Of a stretch of DNA of 64,000 nt, positions 34,401 to 46,400 are shown in pieces (position 1 is the first letter of the stretch; each line of letters starts with the position of its first letter). Source of the DNA: Pachypanchax playfairii (lineage: Eukaryota; Chordata; Actinopteri; Cyprinodontiformes; Aplocheilidae); assembly GCA_006937955.1 (NCBI GenBank), contig SSNP01000108.1:853691-917690 (forward strand). Reading direction: 5' to 3'. The translations under genes and the position numbers were made by a program. The notes under the pieces are model-generated. The model had not been told where the DNA came from and did no database searches. It worked only from the letters and a program-made list of their open reading frames with translations.

Positions 34401-37400
34401 GGACCCGTACGCTTCCAGGACCCGTACACTTCCAGGACCTGTACGCTTCCAGCACCTGTACGTTTCCTGGACCTGTACACTTCCTGGACCTGTACGCTTC
34501 CAGGACCCGTACGCTTCCAGGACCCGTACGCTTCCAGGACCCGTACGCTTCCAGGACCCGTACGCTTCCAGGACCCGTACGCTTCCAGGACCCGTACACT
34601 TCCAGGACCCGTACACTTCCAGGACCCGTACACTTCCAGGACCTGTACATTTCCAGGACCTGTACACTTCCAGGACCTGTACATTTCCAGGACCTGTACA
34701 CTTCCTGGACCTGTACACTTCCAGGACCTGTACATTTCCAGGACCTGTACGCTTCCAGGACCTGTACGGGTCTTCCAGGACCCCAGGACCCGTACACTTC
34801 CAGGACCCGTACACTTCCAGGACCCGTACACTTCCAGGACCCGTACATTTCCAGGACCCGTACACTTCCAGGACCTGTACATTTCCAGGACCTGTACACT
34901 TCCTGGACCTGTACGCTTCCAGGACCTGTACATTTCCAGGACCTGTACGCTTCCAGGACCTGTACGCTTCCAGGACCTGTACGCTTCCAGCACCTGTACG
35001 TTTCCTGGACCTGTACACTTCCTGGACCTGTACACTTCCAGGACCTGTACACTTCCAGGACCTGTACACTTCCAGGACCTGTACACTTCCAGGACCTGTA
35101 CGTTTCCAGGACCTGTACGCTTCCAGGACCTGTACGTTTCCAGGACCTGTACGCTTCCAGGACCTGTACGCTTCCAGGACCTGTACGCTTCCTGGACCTG
35201 TACGCTTCCTGGACCTGTACGCTTCCAGGACCTGTACGCTTCCAGGACCTGTACGCTTCCAGGACCTGTACACTTCCAGGACCTGTACATTTCCAGGACC
35301 TGTACACTTCCAGGACCTGTACACTTCCAGGACCTGTACATTTCCAGGACCTGTACACTTCCAGGACCTGTACACTTCCAGGACCTGTACACTTCCAGGA
35401 CCTGTACATTCCAGAACCTGTACCCTTCCAGGACCTGTACACTTCCAGGACCTGTACATTTCCAGGACCTGTACACTTCCAGGACCTGTACATTTCCAGG
35501 ACCTGTACACTTCCAGGACCCGTACATTTCCAGGACCCGTACGCTTCCAGGACCCGTACGCTTCCAGGACCTGTACACTTCCAGGACCTGTACATTTCCA
35601 GGACCTGTACACTTCCAGGACCTGTACATTTCCAGGACCTGTACACTTCCAGGACCTGTACACTTCCAGGACCTGTACATTTCCAGGACCTGTACACTTC
35701 CAGGACCTGTACACTTCCAGGACCTGTACACTTCCAGGACCTGTACACTTCCAGGACCTGTACACTTCCAGGACCTGTACACTTCCAGGACCTGTACATT
35801 TCCAGGACCTGTACACTTCCAGGACCTGTACACTTCCAGGACCTGTACATTTCCAGGACCTGTACACTTCCAGGACCTGTACACTTCCAGGACCTGTACA
35901 CCTCCAGGATTCTGAAGCCAGCAGGACAGATCGTGGCTGATTCTTCTCAACCTGGACATAAAATCTTTCACACTCTGTAAGAAGACTTCAGTCCATCAGG
36001 ACCAGAACCTCCTGAACAGTTTCTTCGTCTCTGCTACTGGCCTATTGAATAAGATCCAGTAGAACTCACTATATGAGTTATATAAACTATCACATGCCAA
36101 TCCCCCCGCCCCCCATTGCTGGTTCTTCTGTTTGTTATTCAATTTTATTTTCTGCACCTTCAACCAACACAAATTCCTTGTTTAATGCAAATAAAACTTG
36201 ACAATAAATCGATTCTGAAGATGCATACAATGATAAAAACTACACAAGAATCTGTTTGTTCCCTTTAAACTGACTGAAAGGTTGATGAAAAGCTTGAAGA
36301 TACCTGCGATACTAATAACAGGACATTAGTTGAACATGTCTGTATGGTCAACTTATTTCTAGTCTTTTCAAGGAGTACTATCATTTTTCCCAGATCAGTT
36401 TGTTTTTTTTAAAATAATGATTCTGTTGAGCTACATGTCAAAAGAAGTGTCTGTTTTTCATTAACTGACCTCAGGAAATCTAATTATCATCGCTTTGGTC
36501 CATTTCAGGTTATTTCAGTGTCTTTAACAGAAGGAAACAAACAAATGTGTCTCTTTATGTTCAAAAGGTTTCACAAAAAAAAAATCTTGAACCCCCACCC
36601 CGCCCCCAAGAGAGAGAGTCTGTCCCTTGGTGAATGTGTCTGCTTTTTCTCAGGACAATAAAAATGGTTGACAGTTAAAATGAGATTTTTCAGCAGAAAT
36701 AAATTTGTGTCTTCTCAAGTTTGCGTCATTTTAAGAACTGATTAACTGATTAAAGTCAATGCTTTGACTCTTACTCAACATTAGCTAAATGCAATAATAG
36801 CTATAATTTAATCAAATTTAACAGGTATTTACATGTTTCATATCATCTTTGCCCAAAGCTTTGCCTCTAAGTGATGAAATAAAACCAGATTGTCTGCTCA
36901 CTCTGTAACTGTGGAACAACTCAATAGCACGAAGGACGTCAAACTTGCGAGCCATGAGGAACTTGACGGCCAAATCCTTGGACAGCGGTGAAACTCCATG
37001 CCGACTGGTCCACTTGGTGATTTCCTCTAGAAACTGCCTGGTTGCCTGAAACAGAAAAGAGGTGTTGTCACGTACTTTGTACTCGCAAAGCTGAAGGGTC
37101 AAGAGGGTCAGGAAGTGGAACTGTATACACAGGGAGGCACAAAAGAACATATGGAAACTGTGTTTACAAAAAAAATGGAACAGATGGACGTGAAGTTGCA
37201 ACTCACAAAAGGATGCTGGCAACAAATTTGCTTCAATGTAATCCAGGAAAGCAGTTTGTATCTGCTTAATATGTTAATATGTAAAACTATTCAAATTAAA
37301 AAAGGAGATTTCTCTAAAACAAAAAGACAAACTGGGTTATATGACCAAGAGGAAGATAAATAATCGGCCATCATAGTAAATTTGGCACATTTCAGGTGAA

Positions 37401-40400
37401 AACCAGAAACCAACAAAAAGAACATGAGAAAAAACAGACAGGACCTCAAGATCAGAAGGAATCACAAGGTACCTGATGATATAACATACAGGATATATAA
37501 AGTCTGATAAACTGCAACATTTTGGGAAGACTGGGGCTGAAAAGGCAGCTGCAAATTAAGTATTCCAAATACTCTCTCAGAATGCCAAACCTAATTAGCC
37601 TGACCAATCAGATCCTCCTGCATTATGTTCAAATGCAGAAGGGTCTGACACCGGAGCCGCACCCGATCCTTTCCGCGTCAAATTTTATGACGGACCAATT
37701 ACATATCACCTTTGTTGTGCGTCATCCTGAAAACACGGAACTAGCGTTTTCCACCCAGAGCACAACATTCAACATGGCGGACTCGGAAGTGTTTACTTCT
37801 GCGCTTTATTCGGTTTTGCAAAAACAGGAAAGTATAGATTCTCTAAAACCAGAGAAAGTAACAGCACGGAAGGCCTTTACGGCTCCACTCGCTAAATCTC
37901 TTGTTTTCGTTCCGCCTCGTGTGTATCCGCTTTAGCGTCACATATGTGGCGTCACTTCCGGGTTTCTGTGATTGGTTCTCTCTCAACTGGCTAAGCCCGC
38001 CTTCGAAATTGAGAGACAGTGGTTCAGCTCCAGGCCCTCACGTCTTTGTAAAGTATTCTGTCAAAGACGTGAGGGCCTGGTTGATCAGGTAAAAATTTAA
38101 TTCAAGATCTCTATTACAAAAAGCAACAAAACTAAAAGTTTTATCATGTTTGCTAGATTAGACAACTAGAGAATGGATTTATATCTTTTAAATATTTTGA
38201 GTTTCTTGTCACTAATATCTAGTCAAGTCAAGTCAACTTTATTTATATAGCGCTTTAAGAACAGCGGCAGCTGATACAAAGCGCTGAACAAAGTTAAACA
38301 GATAAAAACACCACAAAAGAATGTGAAACATTAAACATATATGAACAATAAAAACAAAGACATAAAATAACAAGACAAAGATAGAAAGGCTCAAGATGGG
38401 GGGAAAGCCAAGGCAAACAAGTAGGTTTTAAGTAGAGACTTAAAGACAGTCAGAGACGAGGCTTGTCGAATCTGTAGCGGTAGCAGGTTCCACAACCTCG
38501 GACCCGCCACAGAAAATGCTCTGTCCCCCCACATCCTCCGGCGAGGCCGTGGCACCTTCAGCAGCACCATCTCAGCCGACCGAAGGGGGCGAGCTGGAGC
38601 ATGGAGCTGGAGAAGCTCCGAAAGATCGGAGGGGGCCAGAGCATTTAAAGATTTAAAAACATATAAAAGAATCTTAAAATGTACGCGGTAAGTTACGGGC
38701 AACCAATGCAGAGAGGCCAGGATGGGGGAAATGTGATCTCGTTTTTTGGTGTTTGTCAAAAGCCGTGCTGCAGCGTTCTGGACCAATTGAAGGCGTGAAA
38801 GATGTTTTTGAGGTATGCCAAATAAAAGTGCATTACAGTAATCTAGTCTGCTGGTGATGAAAGCGTGGATTACTGTTTCCAGGTCACACCGGGTTAAAAA
38901 ATGTTTAGCCTTTGCGAAACGCCTGAGATGGAAAAAGCTGGCCTTCACAGTGGCACTTATCTGTCTGTCCAGGTTCAGCATGCTGTCCAACTGGACACCA
39001 AGACTAGTGACCACCGATTTTGTCTGTTTGGACAGAGGACCAAGATCAGGAGCTAAAGGCTGATGAGTGGGGGGGTTAAAAACTATAATTTCTGTTTTGG
39101 TGTCAATTAAGTGTAAAGTGTAATTAGACCTTGTCATCAAATCTGAGTGCTGCAGTTTGTTTCTCTTGCATTTGTTCAATTTTTGGGAATGTCTGAAGGT
39201 CTATTTGTTCAGTGTTGAGTTTTCCTAAGTGGGTTTGAACGCCCCATCACATGCAGCTCGGCTGCTCAGTTGGAAGGATGTGGTGGTTTCTTACTTTTTG
39301 CTGTTGGTTGTTGTGGAATTACAGCTGCTTGTGTTGAAGACTTGGCAGCCTTGCAGACTCACATGTGATTCGTTATAGAACCAGGAAGTCTGGACGTGTA
39401 AATAATGATTCTGACCCGTAGCAGCGTTTTTAAAATGACCGAAACTAGCGACCACCCAGTCAGCTGAGATCGAGATCTGGTAGAATGTGACTTTATTTTC
39501 AACATCGGTGGAACATTAAACTGTTGTGTGAGTATTTACCTGTAAAATTCTTACATATTGTATCTTTAAATTTAATTCAAAGCTTTTAAACTTCAGTCAT
39601 CTTGTTAATTTTACTACAAACGGAGGTTTCTCAACTGGGATTGTACAAATGAAGAGTCAACCCAACTCTTTACTACTTGGCATTTTAAAAATTCACTGAA
39701 CCGGTCATAATATAATTGTACTGGACTGTTTGTGTACGATCAGCATCAGATCTGAACCTGCTGATGTGAACTGGCCTTGCTTTTTCTGCACAGTGCTTTG
39801 AGATGATGTTCTGTTATGAACTGGTGCTGCATAAATAAACTGATTAAACTGGTATGTCACAGCTCAGTGTGTTTTTACTACCTTCCCCGTCTTTACCCAA
39901 AACACTCTGTGGCATTTGTTGGCAAAATACTTGCAAGAACTTCACTGATTTGTTTGATATTCAAATCATTTTACAACGATAAATCTGAATCCATCGTCTA
40001 AGGGAGTCCACAGAAAACCAGACGATTAACCCAATTTAGAGAGAGAGGAAAAAAAGGACAGTCAATGAAGCTTTGTCTAACTTAATAACGATCTACTATC
40101 TGTAGGAAAAAGATGATATTTTAGTTGAATCCATACAGTTTGTGTAAACTTTTGGATGCAGCAGTGAGGTGTGAGTCTCAGAACACTGAAAACATTGAAT
40201 ACAACCTGATGGGACACGAGCAAGACGGGACTTCTTTTTGTTAATACTTATTCTTTATCTGATGCATCTTTGTTGTGTATTTGGCATCATGTTCTAACTC
40301 TAACTCACACAGTGTTGGTCTGCACAGTCAGCATGGTCATCTGTAGAGGAACAGATGTACAGTCGTGTTCACATCATCAGTACAGGAATTTAGTTTGTGT

Positions 40401-43400
40401 TGAACAACTGAAGTCATGACTTTACCATGAACAGAACAAAGTTCCACCACATACACAAACTGGTACTTGGCAAACTAGAATAAAACTCGTTTGCAGTGCA
40501 ACACACATTTGATTAACACTGTTTTAATGCCCAGCAAGAAGGTTATTGTTCTACGTACTGTTCTAGGGGCGGCTGTGGCTTAGTGGTTAGAGTGGTCGTC
40601 CTCCAATTTGAAGGTTGGTGGATCGATCTCGGCTTCCACCACCACATGTCGAAGTGTCCTTGGGCAAGACACTGAACCCCATGTTGCCCCCAGATCTGCG
40701 TATCGGGTTGTGTGAGTGTTAGCCCCTACCCTCTACCCCCAGTTTACATATCAGGTTGTGTGAATGGGTGAATGCAAAACCCTGTAGTGTGAAAGCGCTT
40801 TGAGTGGTCTGAATGACTAGAAAAGTGCTATACAAATACAGGACATTTACGTGTAGTGTGCATGTTCTCCTTGTCCAGGAGTTTTCTATGGGTACTCTGA
40901 TACTCACAGACCAAAAACACGTACGTTGGATTTACTGGCAACTTTAAATTGACCTTAAGTACATGTGTGAATTGTTAGCACCTGGCAGGGTCTGTGTTCT
41001 CCTTCAGTCCAGCTCTTTCTAGCCATCGGTAAGTTTTCTTGAGATCGGCCACTTCATTGATGCTTCGGTGGTACATCCCATGTAGGGGCCTGTCCTCCCA
41101 TGATGGTCCCTCCACTACCTCATCCTCTGTTCCCCATTCACTGAGCACGTTATCAGTTGGGGCCTTGGATGTTTCATCCTGGATAGTGACTCTCATGCTC
41201 ACTAGTCCTCAGCCTCCTTTACCCCATAACATCCACCTCTTTAGAGCTTGTATACAAAAGTTTCCATACCTAAATTGCTGCCAGCTGTAGCTCTTAAGTT
41301 TTTAGGGTGACTGGTTGGCATAAAAATTATGTTTTGGACGTTTTTATTGAGAAGAAATGCTTTCCAACGATGTATAACTTGCCGGTATTGATGTAAAATT
41401 GACGCTCCCTATCGGTTGTATGCAAATGAATGACAAATCGGCCCGAGTCCGGTACAGTGGCAAGCATCGGGTTAACGGCTAGTATACAGTCTCAGGGTGC
41501 TGGATTTGGGATGGAACCCCCTGTGCAGGGTTAAAAGCTTTCGAGTCTTAACATCTGTGGTCTATATCCCTTCCTTTGGCCAACTTATTATTCCTGCAGT
41601 GTATCTGATCACTGGCAGAATGTAGCTGTTTATTGCCATTGAGCCGAATCCTCAGGACTTAGATCGATTGATTCTATATGTCTATTTATAAACACACAAA
41701 CACACATGTATATACACTGAATTGAACTGGACACTCAAAATCTAGGGTTAGTTAAAACATCAGTAACAACTGGAAAGGGATTGAACATTTTTTAAGTATG
41801 AAGTGATACCCTACCTACGTTTTACTGCCTTCTTTCACTTTTTTGTCAATAAAGAAAACGTTCTCGTCTTCAGAAGCTTAACTGTTTCTATCATCCCTCT
41901 TAAAGAAACTGTGGATTTTAGACGCTGGCAGCATAGAAATCTGTTTAGAACACTTCATTTTCTTACATATCCATTCTTGTTCTGATGTATTGGTTTTCCT
42001 ATTGCTTATAGAATATTCCAACATTTTGTTTTCTTATTATTGTAACCCACTCCTCATCTTGATGAGTACTGACTGTATGGTCTTAATGTCAACATTCAGA
42101 TTTAATAACATATTCTGGTAGTTTAACTGTTCAAGTGATTTATTACCTGTGAAAATGTGCATTTATTTGTACGTTTAACACTGTGATGGCTCAAATACAT
42201 TTGATGATAAAGACCAACCACCCATGTCATGAATAAACTGTGTCTTTAGCTAAAAGTCATTTAGGTTCTTCCTCCTACTCTAATAGATGCTCTCACTCAG
42301 GCCCCGTGTAATCAGCACCTAGTGAATCCTCACCAGGCTGCAGAGCTGAACACTAAACACAGGCTTCTGCTTCTTTAGTCTGACACAGCAGCAGCCGGGC
42401 TTAAACTGGAGACAGGAAGTCAGGTTCTGGGAATCCACGGCTCTTTAGGAGCACAAAACGCTCACTGATGAGTGCAGAGCCTGAAGACAAGATGCCACTG
42501 TCTCTCCTTGGGAGAGCCGGTGCCTTCAAAAACAACAGGGGCCCTACAGCTTGCTGCGCTGCTCAGATGCCTTGGCATGCAAAGGATGAGGGATGACTGC
42601 ACCTGACAGGACCGAGGCTGGTTAATATCAGATGTGCAGTAAAGGTTTTCTGAACTTTGAGCCTTTTCATGAACCTTGCAACATGGAAACTAATATCTTT
42701 GTGTAGCAGTAAATATTCCAGACCTTACTACTGAAAAAATATTAGCCTGAGCGTCTTACTATAACAACTTGTTGCACTGCAGTGACAGAAAAGATACAAA
42801 ACACATCAATTTCAGTTATTTAGAAATCGCAGATAAGGACTATGAGAATTAGGGACTCCCACAGTCTAGATTAACTACTGAGACCAAAGCGTACGGCTGT
42901 AAAAACAAACCAGCCCGTCATATCCTGATAAAAGAATGTAAGTAATTCAGAAATAACATCTTATCAAATAGTAAAAGATATTTTATTTCTGAGCCGGCCT
43001 TCACAAAACCCTCCTCTCTCTAATTCTATTAACCTCATTTCTTTTTCATGAAAATAGTACATAGTGCATGTTGCCACACCACACTAACTTTAAAGGATGT
43101 TTTATCAGGATGTCCATGGATTCTATTGAATCCAGGTTCTTCATCAAAGCCCTGAGTAGCTTTATTGTTGATGGCAGGGAGACTTGGGTTTTCTACATGT
43201 CAGTGATCTTGAAGTTTCACCTGACCTTTAAATAACCACTTGCCAACTCCACAAGAATGACCCTCCATTTATGTAGAGACCAGTTTTGGTTTGGTATTTT
43301 TGCAGTTGGTCCTGGTTTACACGACAGCACATGAAACCGTGGTGGAAGCCTCACGCAGGTGCATTCAGTTCCCAGAGGAAACCATAAATATTTTCCTGAC

Positions 43401-46400
43401 TTGTTCCAGTTGTGATTTAGCTGGAAATCCATTTTCCCTTGAACTTCTTGATTATTCATTTAAAAGAACAACACAGAGTTCCAGCTCACAGCATTAGCTG
43501 ACGTTAATGTAAAATAGCCTGAGAGGTTTCAATGTGGTCACAAGTCATTCTGAATGGCGAGTGAAGCATTCTAGGCCTTCCAACACACACAAACCACATT
43601 ATATAATCCTGCTTGTTCATTAGTTGTATAGTAATTACTGCTAATAACTAATGGATTAGATTTACTGTGAAACCAACCTGATTTACTTTAGATTAGTGAA
43701 TGAATTTTTTTGGGGGGAGGGACTCAAAACGTGATTTCTACCCTAAATATCCAGTTATTAAAGCAGTACTAAATAACTTTTCCACAGCCGTGTCTCAGAC
43801 AGCTGTTGCGGGAACCAGTGTTCTGTAGAAATATGCTACTTCTGCACATGTGCCGTTCTACAGCCTTGACTTCAATAAACAGATTTATTGTTTATTTTTT
43901 GTTTCTATATTTTTCCATAAATACATTTTACTTATCACATAAATTCTCCCAGGACAGAAACACTAAATATGATGTTATTTGTACTTTTTTTTGCATTGTC
44001 AGAGCGACAGGCAAATGTTTGGACACACCCAGAGGAGAAGGACCCAACAATGACCGATAAGGACCCAGAGGGCTTTTATATAGAAAATATCAGGATCATA
44101 AAAATCTGTTTAAATAATTAACAAGACACACTCACCATAAACAAGAATACTGTATAAACTTCGACTGACATTTCATTATGAAATAAGTTGTCATTTCGTA
44201 CTATGGAGGCATTTTTCTTCAGGGCAGCATAAATCATCAGAACACCACTTCCTGCTGAGACCTGAATTACTGAAGTTATTTAGTCTATTTTAAGCATCGG
44301 AGGTGCACAGAGTGTCAAATATGAAGCTGAGCATGTTTTTCGGTGAGTATTCACTAAGACAAGTTTCAAAACTGTAGCTTAAAGTTGTAAAAGTTATTTA
44401 GAACTGTTTTAATAGTTGTTATTAAAGAGAAGATATCCGCGTACAGCAGGAAGGTGTTTTAAGAGACTCGGTTAGCAGAAGGCTGCTCATCTTGGCTCTG
44501 CTGGAGGTTTCTTACTGTAAAGAGTCATTTCTTTCCACTGTCACCAGTTTGTGGTGCTCAGGATGGGGGTTGTGTTTAAAAGAGTCAGTGGAATCTGCTG
44601 GTTTCCTTTAAAAACGGAAACTTTTTGCTAATGAATATTTTATAATCAACTAAAAATGATCATATTACAATTAGGTTGAATTGACTGACTTTGAATCTGG
44701 ACCTATTGGTGTAACCCAGACTTGTATTTGGGTTATAAAAAGAATCTGAACTGAGTTGAGCATGTTGTATAACATTAAACAGAGTAAGAGTGAAACCAGC
44801 TTAATATTTTAAACATGTAACACACTTTTTTTTTTTTTTAATTGTTGTTGGTCTCTTTAAGCCCCCGGATACGGACAAAAACACGTGTTTCCTCTGGCCC
44901 AGCAAAGAGTTGGTGCTGAAATAGTGGTGATATTCAGTACTAGGGTACTTTTGGAAGTGGAAACAGCAAAAAACTGTATACTAAGCGAGCTCTGGTTCCA
45001 GTTTAGAATGGGGGCCTTCTGAAGGCAAATGCTCCTCTAGACCCAATGAAACCCAAAAACCGAACTAAAACTAAAGTTTACTTTAAAGTACATTTAAACC
45101 AAACAGAAACAAAGTTAACCTTCAAAATCAGAGGCTAAACCTAAATACTAAAAACACATGTAAAGAATCAGGTGTAAGTATATTAACCTCTGAGTGTTTA
45201 TGCCATTTTTGTATAAAACGCTTTAATTAAACATACCAGTTTTAAAATTGAAGCTGTTCTTGAACCATTTGGAGTAGAAATATGGTTAAGACCTCTATGG
45301 AAATAAAACACTCTGACGTTTTATCCATGATAGTCAGAATCAGTGTGAGTGTTACTGAATACACAGAAAGAAAATATTTTTCTTTTATGGCTGCCTGGCT
45401 GGTTATCTTTTTTAAATATGTCCTCTGAAAATGAATTTAGCATGGTGTGGTGGACTGGTAAATAAAATGATTTATGAGTCATACATGGACATTAACTGTA
45501 AGATAGATTATTCTTTTTAAATCAAGTGGTTTGACAAAAACGCTCATTGTGTCTAAAGTTTTGATTATATCCTTTATTGGCATACATTATTGGACTTTTA
45601 GCTTTCAAATGATGTATAACATGTTTAGATCCTCTGGACGTCTGACGATGTTACACTACAAAGAAAAAAAAAAAAAACAGCGCGACCCGCCCGCGGGTCA
45701 AGTATCGCGAAGGGTTTAAGTAGGTTTACGTGGTGGACAAAGCTGATAACAAAACTATGATAACTACTAAGATAACATCAACTATTGAACTTATTTATGA
45801 TAAAACATTTGAGAATACTAGTGACACTAACCCTAGAAAATCAGTGGGTTACGTCAGAGCCGGCTCTTGGCATAGGCAGGTTAGGCAGGCTAGGGTACCA
45901 CTGCAGGCCCATAAAAATATGTATATATATATATCTCAGTTTACTGATCAACCTGGTGTCCTTTCATTGTGCTGATCTGAATATAAAATAAATAAATGCA
46001 GGAAGTAATGACACCTGTAATTCCCCATTTATTTACCCAACCCTGAATGTGTCCTGCAGCAGCGTGCTCCGTGGAGGGGGACGTGAATTAGTGGCGTGCA
46101 GGTACATTTAAGCCTCTTTCCCACTAGGGTTGGTACGGTACGGAACGAGTCAGGTCAGCACGGCAACACGCAGTGTTTCTATTACCGTCTCGGGAATGTG
46201 GATGTGGGTGGGGACATGGGCGTGGTCAGCTTAGCAAGTGGTGCAAAAGGTCTGTATAGTCATTCGTAATCAACACAAGAGTAGTAAACAACAATGGAGG
46301 ACGTCGAGGTATTTTTGTACTTGGACTGTTGCTCTTTCTGAAAAAAAAAAAAAAAAAAAATACTGTGCATGACATGTGAGAAGATGTCACCAAACAAGGT

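Noticed and set aside
33714..35980. Several 650-720-codon open frames on both strands
   Set aside because: They are products of the 17-bp tandem repeat in a ptpn9 intron; both strands are equally open and the peptides only echo the repeat.
38030..38080. microRNA hairpin
   Set aside because: The perfect 19-bp stem with short loop adjoins a transposon-like fragment; perfect pairing and position fit a transposon end better than a miRNA precursor.
38391..39179. Host protein gene of 262 residues
   Set aside because: Sequence is the C-terminal part of a LINE pol with a LINE 3' UTR.
40566..40640. tRNA gene
   Set aside because: A- and B-box-like motifs are present, but the cloverleaf is degraded and a long body and LINE-type tail follow; it is a SINE.
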